Position numbers and translations under genes: made by a program
In this document: positions 19,897 to 30,027 of the stretch, piece after piece
How positions within the stretch are numbered: the stretch's first letter is position 1
Layout of the letters: every line of letters begins with the position of its first letter
NCBI GenBank assembly: GCA_001464895.1
Contig: LNEE01000051.1
Coordinates: forward strand, 62,001 to 126,000
DNA: 64,000 bases
From: Betaproteobacteria bacterium Ga0077532
Lineage (GTDB): Bacteria > Pseudomonadota > Gammaproteobacteria > Burkholderiales > Ga0077523
Direction of reading: 5' to 3'
Notes under the pieces: model-generated
Databases searched by the model: none
The model's input: only the letters and a program-made list of their open reading frames with translations
What the model was told of the DNA's origin: nothing

Positions 19897-20892
19897 TCAG
19901 GGTTGTCGCAGGGTGATGCCCGCCCGGCGTATCACCTCGGCCCATCGGACCGTCTCGCTCGCCAGCAAGCCATTCGCGTCGGAACCCGTGAGGGCTGAAG
20001 CCTCGAAGCCGTGCTCCGCGAGCCGGCCACCGAAACGCTCATCCGACATCTGGGCAGTCAACTCGGCAGTGAGACGATCGATCACCGGCCTCGGTGTCTT
20101 TGCCGGCGCGAGTATGCCGAGCCACGACTCGGCCGCATAGCCGGGAAGTCCCGCCTCCGCCATGGTGGGGACGTCCGGGAGCAGCGGCGTGCGTGCGCGG
20201 GTGGTGACTGCGATCGCGCGAAGCTTGCCTGCACGGATGTGTCCGAGCGTCGCCGCGACGCTGTCGAACATGAGCGACACGCGACCACCGAAGAGATCGA
20301 GGTGCGCGGGCGCGCTGCCCTTGTAGGGAACGTGCAGCAGCTTCACGGCCGCCATGTGCTCGAACAGCGCGCCTTCGAGGTGGGAGATCGTCCCGACGCC
20401 CTGGGAGGCGATGGCGACCCTCCCGGGCTGCCGACGCGCGAGCCGGATGACGTCATCGAGCGTTGCGAGATCCTGACCGACCGCCGCCACCAGCATGTGC
20501 GGCACACGGGCGACCGTGCTCACCACGGCGAAATCACGCGCGAGATCGAAGCTGCGGTCCGGCTGCAAGGTCGCTCCCGCCGCGTAGACCGTGAGGGGCC
20601 CCATCAGCAACGTGTAGCCATCGGCAGGCGCGCGCGCGACCAGTTCGGCACCGAGGTTGCCCCCGGCGCCGGGACGATTCTCGGGAACGAAATTCGCGCC
20701 GAGCCGCTTCGAGAGTGCCTCGGCCAGCAGTCGCGCGAGGATGTCGGTGGCACCGGCGGGCGTGAACGGCACGATGAGGCGAACCGGTCGCGACGGGTAC
20801 CCCCCAGCGGCGCGCGACGGCAGGGCCACGCCGGCGGCAAGTGCTGCGATTCCTCCAGAGAATCTGCGCCGTAGCGCTCCGTGGGGATCCAT
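19897..20892 (-). CDS. tripartite tricarboxylate transporter substrate-binding (Bug/TctC) protein
   Basis: YPSRPVRLIVPFTPAGATDILARLLAEALSKRLGANFVPENRPGAGGNLGAE. Confidence 0.94.
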   Translation of the reverse strand: MDPHGALRRRFSGGIAALAAGVALPSRAAGGYPSRPVRLIVPFTPAGATDILARLLAEALSKRLGANFVPENRPGAGGNLGAELVARAPADGYTLLMGPLTVYAAGATLQPDRSFDLARDFAVVSTVARVPHMLVAAVGQDLATLDDVIRLARRQPGRVAIASQGVGTISHLEGALFEHMAAVKLLHVPYKGSAPAHLDLFGGRVSLMFDSVAATLGHIRAGKLRAIAVTTRARTPLLPDVPTMAEAGLPGYAAESWLGILAPAKTPRPVIDRLTAELTAQMSDERFGGRLAEHGFEASALTGSDANGLLASETVRWAEVIRRAGITLRQP

Positions 20893-20943
20893 GCCTGCAC
20901 TGTAGCGGCGCCCACTGTCGCGGACAATCGCCGCGGCGCCGAT

Positions 20944-20979
20944 ATCGGCAACAAGATCGGCAACAGTATCGGCAACATC
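20944..20979. repeat. three 12-bp direct repeats between divergent genes
   Basis: ATCGGCAACAAG / ATCGGCAACAGT / ATCGGCAACATC. Confidence 0.8.
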
Positions 20980-21079
20980 CGGGCCCCATGACATTCGGGC
21001 GTCAACACCTTTGGCGGACTCGGTTCGCACGCGGCTGCGGGCTATACTCCGGCCACGCGCCTGCCCCGATGCCAACGTG

Positions 21080-24000
21080 ATGCCGCCCCAATTCTCCAAC
21101 CCAGTCATCCACGACGCATCGCCCCCGGCGACGGGCTCACCTTCCCCCACGCCGCTGCTGGCGGATCAGGTGCGTCTGCTCTTCGCCAATTCGCCAGTCG
21201 CGCAGTACATCAATCTCGCCGTTGCAGCGCTCGTCGTCGCGGCACTTCTTCCGCATGCCCCTCCCGGCCGTCTCGTGGCCTGGATCGTGTCGATGTACCT
21301 CATCGTGGGCTACCGGCTCGCGCTGCGCTCGCTGTACGTGCGCCGGCCCGAAGTGCTGTCGCACGAAGCCTGGCTCGTGTGGTTCCGTCTGGGGGCCGGT
21401 GCCACCGGCGGCGGCTGGGGTGCCCTCTGGTTCCTGCTGCCCGCGAACGCCAGCCCTGCCACCGAACTGATGGTCGCGATGGTTCTTGCCGGCATGATCG
21501 GCGCCGGCGTGCCCATCCTCTCGGCGGTCTTCGCCGCTTTCCGGGACTTCGCCGTGCTGGCGCTCGTGCCGACCGCCGTGGCGCTGTTCGCGCACGGCGA
21601 TCGCATGCACCTGATCGCCGGCGTGATGGCCCTGCTCTATCTCGCTGGCGTGCTGAGCAGCGCGCAACGTTTCCGCGGCGTGCTCTTCGAGAGCCTGCAG
21701 CTGCGCTCCGAACAGAGCGACCTGGTGCGCTCGCTGAGCGCCGCCAACGCCGAGCTGCGCAGCATGCGCGACACCCTGGAGCGCCGGGTCGACGAACGCA
21801 CCAATGCACTCCGGCTGCAACTCGCTGAACGCGAACGTGCCGAGGCTGCCCTGCGATCGAACGAGGACATGTTCCGGCTCATCACCGACAACGTCTCCGA
21901 CATGATCGCCGTGTGGGACCGCAACGGCAGCCAGCTCTACGGCAGCCGGTCCCTGACGCGAGCCCTCGGCAGGCGGAACATCACGGGGTCCCGTCCCGGG
22001 TTCGGAGAAGTCCACCCCGAGGATCTCGACCGCCTCCGGAAGGCGCTGCGGAACACGTTCGACACCGGCCAGGGTTGCCACACGGAGCTGCGCCTGCTGG
22101 ACGACGGCATCCGCGTCATCGATTGCGCGGTCGAGCCCGTCAGCGCCGGCGGCGCGGAACCCGACAAGGTCGTCGTCGTGGCGCGCGACGTGACACAGCG
22201 CCGGCAGGAGGAGGCCATCGTCCGGGAGGCACGGGAACGCCTCGCGCTCGCGATCGAAGCCACGGGGCAGATCCTGTTCGACGTGGACTGCAGCACGCAG
22301 AGCGTCTACCTCGATGCCCACTGGTCGGCCTGGCTGGGTGGCCCTTCGCGCGAGACCCGCGCGACCTTCGACGAGCTGCTGCCACTCGTGCCCGAGGAAG
22401 ACCACGCCCAGATGCGCCACCGTTACCTCGCCACGCTGAAAGGCGACGTCGGCGACTACTCGATGCAGCACCGCATCCGCATGCCGAACGGCACGCAGCG
22501 CTGGATCGTCTCCCGCGCCAAGGTGGTCGAGCGCGACGCACGCGGTCGCGCCCTGCGCCTGATCGGAACGAATGTCGACATCACCGAGCAGCGGCTGGCA
22601 GACCAGCGGCTACGACTCATGGGACGCGCGATCGACGACATGGCCGAGGGCGTCGTGATCCTCGATGCCGACTGGCGGATCCTGTGGGTGAACCCGGCGT
22701 TCTGCCGGATCACCGGCTATCCGTCGGACGAGGCAGTGGGCAAGGTGAGCCAGGTGCTCCGGTTCTCCGACACCGCAGATCTGGGCCAGGGCCTCGTTGC
22801 GAGCGTGCAGGCGCGCGGGCACTGGGAGGGTCGCCTTCTGGACCGTCGGAAGTCGGGCGGGACGTATCCCGTGTGGGTGAGCGCCAGTGCGATGCGCGAA
22901 CCCGACGGTCGAATCGGAAGCGTCGTGATCGTCTTCACCGACATCTCCCGCCAGGAGCGAGACGCCGAGCGGATGCGCTACCTCGCCTTCCACGACAGCC
23001 TCACGGACCTGCCGAACCGTTCGCTCTTCTTCCAGAAGGCCGGAGACCTCATCCGCCGCGCCGAGCGCCACGGACAGCGACTGGCCCTCCTGTTCGTCGA
23101 TCTCGACCGGTTCAAGTCCGTCAACGACTCGCTCGGACACGAGGCCGGCGACCAGGTGCTGATCGAGGCGGCCACACGCCTTCGTTCCGCGTTGCGCGAG
23201 TTCGACGTGGTCGCCCGGCTGGGTGGGGACGAGTTCGCGATCCTGCTGGACGACATCGCGGACGACGACACGGCCGGATCGGTCTCCGCCAAGCTGCTCG
23301 ATTCGCTCGGAGCGCCGATCATGGTCGGCGAGCATGCACTGCACGTGCAGGCGAGCATCGGCATCAGCCGCTTTCCGGGCGATGGTGCGACGGCCGATCT
23401 GCTCCTCCGTCAGGCCGACGCCGCGATGTACCTCGCGAAACAGGAAGGCCGGAACCGCTTCCGCTTCTTCTCGCCCGAGATCACCGCCGATGTCCTGCAG
23501 CGCCTCGACCTCGCGTCGGATCTCCGGCTTGCCGTGGAGCGCGAGCAACTCGTCCTGCACTACCAGCCGGCGGTGGACGCCACCGATGGGCGCATCCTCG
23601 GGGTGGAAGCGCTGCTGCGCTGGCAGCATCCCCAGCGCGGCCTGATCGGCCCCAACGACTTCATCCACGTCGCGGAGGAAACCGGCTCCATCGACGCGAT
23701 CGGACACTGGGTGCTCGAGACAGCGTGCCGCCAGTTGCACGCCTGGCAGTCGATGGGCCTGCCGCGCCTCACCATGAAGGTGAATCTCTCGCCGCTGCAG
23801 TTCCGCCAGCCGACCCTGCTCCAGGAGGTCAAGCGCGCGATGGAGAGCAACCGGCTCGAGCCAGGGACGCTCGAGATCGAGATCACCGAGAGCGCGGCGA
23901 TGCAGGAGCCCGAGCGCTCGGAGCGCGTGCTGACCGAGATGCGCAACATCGGCATCCGCGTCTCGCTGGACGACTTCGGGACGGGCCACAGTTCGCTCGC

Positions 24001-24301
24001 GCAGTTGTCGCGGTTCCCGATCCAGGGCCTGAAGATCGACCGCACACTCGTGGCCGCGCTGCCGGGCGATCGCAAGAACGCGGTGATCGCATCCACGGTG
24101 GCATCGCTCTGCCGGAATCTCGGGCTCGATCTCGTCGGGGAAGGTGTCGAACTGCCCTCGCAGGCGGAGTTCCTTCTGAACCAGGGATGTCGCCAGATGC
24201 AGGGCTTCCTGTTCAGCAAGCCCGTGGATGCCGCGACCGTGGAGCCCATGCTCTACCGCCAGCACCACGACGCCTGGACGGTCGCGACCACGCTGCAGTG
24301 A
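21080..24301 (+). CDS. membrane PAS-GGDEF-EAL protein (c-di-GMP turnover)
   Basis: N-terminal TM region, PAS domains, ARLGGDEFAILLDD, GVEALLRWQHP, DDFGTGHSSLAQL. Start MPPQFSNPV. Confidence 0.93.
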   Translation: MPPQFSNPVIHDASPPATGSPSPTPLLADQVRLLFANSPVAQYINLAVAALVVAALLPHAPPGRLVAWIVSMYLIVGYRLALRSLYVRRPEVLSHEAWLVWFRLGAGATGGGWGALWFLLPANASPATELMVAMVLAGMIGAGVPILSAVFAAFRDFAVLALVPTAVALFAHGDRMHLIAGVMALLYLAGVLSSAQRFRGVLFESLQLRSEQSDLVRSLSAANAELRSMRDTLERRVDERTNALRLQLAERERAEAALRSNEDMFRLITDNVSDMIAVWDRNGSQLYGSRSLTRALGRRNITGSRPGFGEVHPEDLDRLRKALRNTFDTGQGCHTELRLLDDGIRVIDCAVEPVSAGGAEPDKVVVVARDVTQRRQEEAIVREARERLALAIEATGQILFDVDCSTQSVYLDAHWSAWLGGPSRETRATFDELLPLVPEEDHAQMRHRYLATLKGDVGDYSMQHRIRMPNGTQRWIVSRAKVVERDARGRALRLIGTNVDITEQRLADQRLRLMGRAIDDMAEGVVILDADWRILWVNPAFCRITGYPSDEAVGKVSQVLRFSDTADLGQGLVASVQARGHWEGRLLDRRKSGGTYPVWVSASAMREPDGRIGSVVIVFTDISRQERDAERMRYLAFHDSLTDLPNRSLFFQKAGDLIRRAERHGQRLALLFVDLDRFKSVNDSLGHEAGDQVLIEAATRLRSALREFDVVARLGGDEFAILLDDIADDDTAGSVSAKLLDSLGAPIMVGEHALHVQASIGISRFPGDGATADLLLRQADAAMYLAKQEGRNRFRFFSPEITADVLQRLDLASDLRLAVEREQLVLHYQPAVDATDGRILGVEALLRWQHPQRGLIGPNDFIHVAEETGSIDAIGHWVLETACRQLHAWQSMGLPRLTMKVNLSPLQFRQPTLLQEVKRAMESNRLEPGTLEIEITESAAMQEPERSERVLTEMRNIGIRVSLDDFGTGHSSLAQLSRFPIQGLKIDRTLVAALPGDRKNAVIASTVASLCRNLGLDLVGEGVELPSQAEFLLNQGCRQMQGFLFSKPVDAATVEPMLYRQHHDAWTVATTLQ

Positions 24302-24454
24302 GTTCGCGGGTCACGAGACAACGCCGTCGGCGGTGGGCGGCTCGCTGGGTAATGCGACATCCTCGCCGCACTTCGACGGGTCCTGCTCTATCCAGTGCGT
24401 CTTCAGACCTGGACCATGGTCGGAGCCGCATCCCTGCGAGGTTCTTGAGGGCTA

Positions 24455-24505
24455 AAAAGAGCCCCGCCGGTCCTCGGGGAAGGAGGACAGGACTGCCGGC
24501 GGGGT
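24455..24505 (-). terminator. minus-strand intrinsic terminator without annotated upstream gene
   Basis: Minus strand GACCCCGCCGGCAGTCCTGTCCTCCTTCCCCGAGGACCGGCGGGGCTCTTTTTAG: CCCCGCCGG/CCGGCGGGG outer stem, GTCCTC/GAGGAC inner stem, then TCTTTTT. Confidence 0.75.
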
Positions 24506-24754
24506 CGAAGGGGAGGAGTCAAGCCAACTTGCCGCCGACGGGTGGAGGGTTCCCGCCGGCTTACCGCGACAATCGCCCCGGAGGGCGGCTGCCAAACCGA
24601 GCATCGAGGGCAACAGCAGACCCGTACGTCGCACGACCATGTCACACGCTGCCGGTCACCCTCGAAACTGACCGAAAAGTCATATCCGTCAGTGATTTGC
24701 AAATCCGTTCCACGAGGCTTAGACTCGCCCGGAGGGATTGCTAGAACAACTAAA

Positions 24755-24786
24755 TGAACGGCGTTCACGATAATTTCCGGCGTTCA
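24755..24786. promoter_or_regulatory. candidate TetR operator
   Basis: TGAACGgCGTTCA palindrome plus an extra CGTTCA half-site 31 to 63 bp upstream of the TetR start codon. Confidence 0.45.
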
Positions 24787-24817
24787 GTTCGTCAACCATT
24801 TTCACTTCAGGTCGACC

Positions 24818-25525
24818 ATGGGTTCCACTGAACGTCGTGCCCGGGAACGTGCCGAGATGCGGGAGCGGATTCTCGATGCCGCCAGGAATCTCTTCGCCTC
24901 CGAGGGCTACGAGGCGGTCACGCTTCGCAAGGTCGCGGACTGCATCGAGTACTGCCCGGCGACGATCTACAAGTACTTCGAGGACAAGGACGCGATGGTC
25001 CGGGCTCTCGTCGAGGACGACATCGCGATGGTCATGGCGACCATCCAGCCCAGCATGGCGGAGCAGACGCCGCTCGAGTGCTTGCGCAGCTTCGGGTGTG
25101 CGTACATCGAGATGGGCCTGGAGCGGCCGAACCACTACCGGCTCATGTTCATGACGCCCCTGCTGCCGGTCGACGACCCACTCTTCCGGAAGAAGCGTGC
25201 GGATCCCCAGACCGATTCCTACGGACTCTTCCTCTCGGTCGTGCAAGAGTGCGTCGACGCCGGGCTCTTCCGGGCGGATATCACCGATGCCTGTCTGGTG
25301 GCGCAGACGATCTGGGCTGGGCTGCACGGCGTCATCTCGCTGCACATCGCGTGCGGTGGCAACGACACCTACGACTGGCGTCCGGTGCGTGACCGGGCGA
25401 TCTTCATGCACGACCTGTTGATCAACGGGATGCTGCGTGTCCCGGCGATCGTGCTGCCGACTTGCCCATCGACCCGGCCCGCGATGCCGGTCGCCGCTTC
25501 ATTGCCCGAATCGGTGACCCCGTGA
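24818..25525 (+). CDS. TetR/AcrR family transcriptional regulator
   Basis: RERILDAARNLFASEGYEAVTLRKVADCIEYCPATIYKYFEDKDAMV. Confidence 0.95.
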   Translation: MGSTERRARERAEMRERILDAARNLFASEGYEAVTLRKVADCIEYCPATIYKYFEDKDAMVRALVEDDIAMVMATIQPSMAEQTPLECLRSFGCAYIEMGLERPNHYRLMFMTPLLPVDDPLFRKKRADPQTDSYGLFLSVVQECVDAGLFRADITDACLVAQTIWAGLHGVISLHIACGGNDTYDWRPVRDRAIFMHDLLINGMLRVPAIVLPTCPSTRPAMPVAASLPESVTP

Positions 25526-25965
25526 AACGTGCCCTCTTCGCCGGATTCGTCGCGTTCACCCTGCTCGGAGCCGGCACCGCCGCCGGTGAAACCAAGCTGG
25601 GCGCCAGCCAGCGCGCGATCAACGCACTGGGCATGCAGACCCTGCTCTCGGCGATCGCGATCGTCGGGCCGACCGCGGGCACCGCGATCGCCATCCAGCA
25701 GGCTGGCTACCTGGTCACAGGCGTCACGGAGCAATCCGGGGGCGCGAGACTCATGCTGCGTCCGGCCGCCGGAGGCGCCGACATTCCTGTCGAGATTCCG
25801 GGTCTGTCCCCGGCGGCGCGATCGGTGGCCTCGGGCGCACGGGTCGACGTCGTCGCGCGCACCTACGGTTCCGCCCTGATCAGCGCCGACGGCGTGGTGC
25901 TCGGCATCTTCGTCGACGACGCGGCGCGCGGCCTCATGCATTCGTCGCGCTCCATCGGGCGCTGA
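25522..25965 (+). CDS. exported hypothetical protein
   Basis: GTG start overlapping the TetR stop (GTGA); signal peptide VKRALFAGFVAFTLLGAGTAAG; immediately followed by the DUF2145 gene. Confidence 0.65.
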   Translation: MKRALFAGFVAFTLLGAGTAAGETKLGASQRAINALGMQTLLSAIAIVGPTAGTAIAIQQAGYLVTGVTEQSGGARLMLRPAAGGADIPVEIPGLSPAARSVASGARVDVVARTYGSALISADGVVLGIFVDDAARGLMHSSRSIGR

Positions 25966-25970
25966 CCGCG

Positions 25971-26777
25971 ATGTCGGCACGCTGCCGAATCGTCGCAGCG
26001 CTCTGGGCAATCGCCTTCGCACTGCAATGCGCGCCGCCCGCCCACGCCGGTCGTTCCTGCGAGGAGGTCACGCTGCCCGCCGAAGAGGTCGACCGGGCGA
26101 TGCAGCTCGCGTGGAAGACGCGCGAAACGCTCGAAGCCTCGGGCGCCGAGGTGGTGCTCCTCGCGCGGATCGGGCAGGACCTCTCGAAGTACGGCCTGCG
26201 CTTCTCGCACATGGCCTTCGTCTGGCGCGACCACCCCGCCGGCCGGTGGATGACGATCCACATGTTGAACGCCTGCGGCACGGCGGATGCCGATCTCCAC
26301 GACGAAGGGCTCGGCAATTTCTACGCGATCGGATTGAAGTCCCACGTCGGCGGCGTCCTGATCCCCGATGCGGAGACGCAACGCCGGCTGGCGACGATGT
26401 TCGAGGCAGGTCTCCACTGGGATCTGCACACGCCCAAGTACAACATGCTCGCCTACCCGTTCTCGACCAAGTACCAGAACTCCAACCAATGGGCACTCGA
26501 GACGCTGGCGCGCGCCATCGATGGCGGCGAGCGGGTCAAGGACCGTGTCTCCGCCCAGCAGTGGCTGAAGGGCCGGGGATTCGTCCCGACGACGGTGGAA
26601 CTGGGCACCGGCACGCGCCTCGGGGCGCGGATCTTCCGGGCGAACGTCGCGTTCGATGATCATCCACTCGGTCGCCGCCTCGCCGGTCACATCGATGTCG
26701 TGACCGTGGAATCGGTGTTCCGCTTCGTCGCGCAGATCGAGCCCAACGCGAAGCAGCTCAGCATCACCCTGCCCTGA
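25971..26777 (+). CDS. DUF2145 family exported protein
   Basis: Signal peptide ending AHAG; RFSHMAFVWRDHPAGRWMTIHMLNACGT; YPFSTKYQNSNQWALETLA. Confidence 0.85.
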   Translation: MSARCRIVAALWAIAFALQCAPPAHAGRSCEEVTLPAEEVDRAMQLAWKTRETLEASGAEVVLLARIGQDLSKYGLRFSHMAFVWRDHPAGRWMTIHMLNACGTADADLHDEGLGNFYAIGLKSHVGGVLIPDAETQRRLATMFEAGLHWDLHTPKYNMLAYPFSTKYQNSNQWALETLARAIDGGERVKDRVSAQQWLKGRGFVPTTVELGTGTRLGARIFRANVAFDDHPLGRRLAGHIDVVTVESVFRFVAQIEPNAKQLSITLP

Positions 26778-26798
26778 CTCGGGCAGCGTCGACAAGCC

Positions 26799-27596
26799 TC
26801 AGTCCTGCGGAAACACCGGCGGCCGCTTCTCGATGAACGCGTTCACGGCTTCCGCGTGATGCGGCGTGCGGTGCGCGATGGCCTGATAGCCCGCAGACAG
26901 TTCCAGAAGCGACTCCAGCCGCACGTGCTGCCCCTCGCGCAGCAGCCGCTTCGTCATGCGCAAGGTCGGACCGGGATTCCGGGCGATGCGCTCCGCGATC
27001 TTCCGCGCCTCGTCCATCAGCGTGTCGTGCGGGACGACCCGTGACACCAACCCGCACGCGAGCGCCTCCGCGGCATCGATCGCATCACCGGTGAACGACA
27101 TCTCCGCGGCCTTCGACATGCCCACGACCCGGGGCAGCAGCCAGGCCCCGCCGTCGCCCGGCACGATGCCCACGCGCACGAAGCTCTCCGCGAAGGTGGC
27201 CCGCTCGGACGCGATTCGGATGTCGCACATGCACGTGAGATCGCACCCCGCACCGATGGCGGGCCCGTTGACCGCCGCGATCGTCGGCACCTCGAGGTTG
27301 TAGAGCGCGAGCGGGATGCGCTGGATGCCGTGCCGATACTCGTCGCGGATCTTCGCGGGGTCGATCTGCTGCTCGAAGAAGCGGCGCATGTCCTTCACGT
27401 TGCCGCCTGACGAGAACGCCGTCCCGGCGCCCGTCACGATCACCGCACGCACCGACGTGTCGGCCGAGATCCGTTCGCACGCCTGCACGAACTCGCGCGC
27501 CGCACTGTTGCCGGTGAGCACGTTGCGCAGTTCGGGCTCGTTCATGGTGAGGGTGACGATGGCACCCTGCTGTTCGTAGATCAGGAAATCGGCCAT
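26799..27596 (-). CDS. enoyl-CoA hydratase/isomerase family protein
   Basis: GTAFSSGGNVKDM, NGPAIGAGCDLTCMCDIRIASERATFAESFVRVGIVPGDGGAWLLPR. Confidence 0.95.
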   Translation of the reverse strand: MADFLIYEQQGAIVTLTMNEPELRNVLTGNSAAREFVQACERISADTSVRAVIVTGAGTAFSSGGNVKDMRRFFEQQIDPAKIRDEYRHGIQRIPLALYNLEVPTIAAVNGPAIGAGCDLTCMCDIRIASERATFAESFVRVGIVPGDGGAWLLPRVVGMSKAAEMSFTGDAIDAAEALACGLVSRVVPHDTLMDEARKIAERIARNPGPTLRMTKRLLREGQHVRLESLLELSAGYQAIAHRTPHHAEAVNAFIEKRPPVFPQD

Positions 27597-27641
27597 CGGG
27601 GGCTCCGGAATCGGGAGGAAGAAGAAGAAGAGGCGGCGGAA

Positions 27642-28664
27642 CTACGCCGCCGGCGGGGCAGCGCGCAGCACGATCGCGTCGAGGACCGGCCCCTCCGCTG
27701 CCAACAGCGCGCGGCCGACCACACCATGCCAGCGACGCTCGGTGCCGTAGGCAAGCCGCCACGCATGCAGGCGACGCGTGTAGAGCTGGAGGTCGAACTC
27801 GGCGGCGATACCGATCGCACCGTGGACCCCGTGGGCGATGGATGTCACCGCGACCACCGCCTCGCTCGTGCGCGCTTTCGCGATGGCGGCGCGCAACGGA
27901 TCGGCTTCGATGCCGTCGGCGAGCATCCCGATCGACGCGGCCATGCGCGCCGCGGCGACCTGCTCCGCCATCACCGCGAGCTGTTGCTGGATCGCCTGGA
28001 ACGCGGCGAGCGGTTTACCGAACTGCGAGCGGGTGGATGCGTGCGCGAGAGTCATCTCCAGCAGACGTTCCATCGCACCAGCGATGCGCGTGGCCATGAG
28101 ACAGGCGCCGATCGCCATCCAGTCCATCTCGCGCGGGACTGGCGTGGTGCCTGCGGGCTGTGCGTGCCAGAAGACATCGGTTGCGACAGCGCCGCCGCGG
28201 AAGACGGCCTCGGAGCGGTGCTCGCGTACCGGGACGAGCATGGCGCCCGCGGGCGTCGCCGCGAGGATCCAGTCGGCCGCTGCACCATCGGGTACGCCAC
28301 GGCAGAGAATGCGCCCGTCGACGTCGATGCTCGTCTGCGGCGCGATCGCGACGAAGCCGTCCGGTACAGCCATCCCGATGGCGGCGAACACCGCGCGGAC
28401 GACCATCGTCGCGTCGAGTGGCCACGGCAGCAGATGCCGCGCACACGTCCGCAGCAGGTCGTCGGCCGTGCGGAGCGAGAGGCCTGCCCCGCCCGACGCC
28501 TCCGGCATCAGCAGGTCCGCGAATCCGGATTCGATCCAGGCCTGGCGTGCGTTGCCGACGTCGTCCCCCGCCTCCACTGCACGCACCACCGCGGGCGTCC
28601 CGTGCACCGAGAGCAGCTTCTCCAGCGGATCGAGAAACGGTGAAACGTTCGCGGGCGAAGTCAT
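27642..28664 (-). CDS. acyl-CoA dehydrogenase family protein
   Basis: ASTRSQFGKPLAAFQAIQQQLAVMAEQ; adjacent to a second ACAD. Confidence 0.9.
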   Translation of the reverse strand: MTSPANVSPFLDPLEKLLSVHGTPAVVRAVEAGDDVGNARQAWIESGFADLLMPEASGGAGLSLRTADDLLRTCARHLLPWPLDATMVVRAVFAAIGMAVPDGFVAIAPQTSIDVDGRILCRGVPDGAAADWILAATPAGAMLVPVREHRSEAVFRGGAVATDVFWHAQPAGTTPVPREMDWMAIGACLMATRIAGAMERLLEMTLAHASTRSQFGKPLAAFQAIQQQLAVMAEQVAAARMAASIGMLADGIEADPLRAAIAKARTSEAVVAVTSIAHGVHGAIGIAAEFDLQLYTRRLHAWRLAYGTERRWHGVVGRALLAAEGPVLDAIVLRAAPPAA

Positions 28665-29815
28665 CAGCGCAACCCCAGCCCGCGCGCGATCATGCCGCGG
28701 AGAATCTCGCGCGTGCCGCCGCGCAGCGAGAACGACGGCGCCACATGCGTCACATAGGCAAGCGCCTGCAGCAGCGCTGCAGCGGCGGGCGGACCTTCAT
28801 CGGCACCGATGACATCGGCGATGGCCACCGGCATCGCCTGCTCCAGTTCCGTACCGAGATCCTTCACGAGCGCCGCCTCGACGACGGGACTCTCGCCCGC
28901 TGCGAGCTTCGACGTCACGGCCACACACAGCTCGCGCAGCACAGCGAGATGCGTCGCGAGCCGCCCAGCGAGCACCACCGAGGCATCATCCGGCACCGAG
29001 CGACTGCGGACGTGTGCGATCCAGGCATCGAAGAGCGCGAGGCTCGAGTAGATGCGCTCCGGGCCGCTGCGCTCGTACGCGAGTTCGGCCGTCACCTGAG
29101 CCCAGCCGTCGCCCTCCTGCCCGACGATGGCATCGTCGCCGAGCAGTACATCATCGAAGAACACCTCGGAGAAATGCGCGTCGCCCGCGAGATCCCGGAT
29201 GGGTCGAATGGTGACGCCGGGCGCCGCAAGGTCGACGATCACCTGCGAGAGTCCGCGGTGCCGGTCTTCCTGGGTGCCCGAGGTGCGCACGAGCGCGATC
29301 ATGTAGTGGCTGCGGGGCGCGTTGGTGGTCCAGAGCTTCTGCCCGGACAGCCGCCATCCGCCCTCCACGCGCTCGGCGCGCGTGCGCACGCTCGCGAGGT
29401 CGGAGCCGGACTGCGGTTCGCTCATGCCGATGCAGAAGAACGACTCGCCCCGACAGATGCGCGGCAGATGGAAGCGCTTCTGCGCCTCGGTCCCGTACTT
29501 CAGGAGGAGCGGTCCGCTCTGGCGATCGGCGATCCAGTGGGCGCCCACGGGCGCCCCGGCCGCCAGCAACTCCTCCACGAGGACGAAACGCGCGAAGGGG
29601 CCGCGCCCGCCACCGCCGTACTCGACGGGCAGCGTGAGCCCGAGCCAGCCCCGGGCGCCGAGGGCCTGGCTGAACCCGGCATCGAAACCCATCCACGATC
29701 GGGCACGGGAGGCGAGCGGCCACGCTGCGGCGTGCTGACGAAGGAAGTCCCGTACTTCGCTGCGAAGTGCCGCATCGTCAGACGGAATCGCCACGAGCTG
29801 CAATGCGTCGATCAC
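28664..29815 (-). CDS. acyl-CoA dehydrogenase family protein
   Basis: FFCIGMSEPQSGSDLASVRTRAERVEGGWRLSGQKLWTTNAPRS; stop overlaps the next start (ATGA). Confidence 0.94.
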   Translation of the reverse strand: MIDALQLVAIPSDDAALRSEVRDFLRQHAAAWPLASRARSWMGFDAGFSQALGARGWLGLTLPVEYGGGGRGPFARFVLVEELLAAGAPVGAHWIADRQSGPLLLKYGTEAQKRFHLPRICRGESFFCIGMSEPQSGSDLASVRTRAERVEGGWRLSGQKLWTTNAPRSHYMIALVRTSGTQEDRHRGLSQVIVDLAAPGVTIRPIRDLAGDAHFSEVFFDDVLLGDDAIVGQEGDGWAQVTAELAYERSGPERIYSSLALFDAWIAHVRSRSVPDDASVVLAGRLATHLAVLRELCVAVTSKLAAGESPVVEAALVKDLGTELEQAMPVAIADVIGADEGPPAAAALLQALAYVTHVAPSFSLRGGTREILRGMIARGLGLR

Positions 29816-29978
29816 GTGACGCCTCGCTTGCTGGCGGAGCCCTGCATGGGGGATGTGCGCATGGTGGGGCGGACGCTAGAAGGCCGCGCGGGGGCCTGTC
29901 AAGGTCGCCTTGCGCGCCGTCCGGATCGTGAACGATCGCGCCGCGCCTCTCGCACCCGCTGACGCCCAACAAACGACA

Positions 29979-29998
29979 ACGCCCTCCGAAGAGGGCGT
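29979..29998 (-). terminator. terminator for the DEAD-box helicase gene
   Basis: ACGCCCTC-cgaa-GAGGGCGT followed on the minus strand by TGTCGTTTGTT. Confidence 0.7.
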
Positions 29999-30027
29999 CG
30001 CGTCACTGCATGCATCCAGCGGGAGGA

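Noticed and set aside
21913-24744. 943-aa plus-strand ORF in an alternative frame of the second GGDEF/EAL gene
   Set aside because: Arg/Pro/Ala-rich alternative-frame translation; the overlapping frame is clearly functional.
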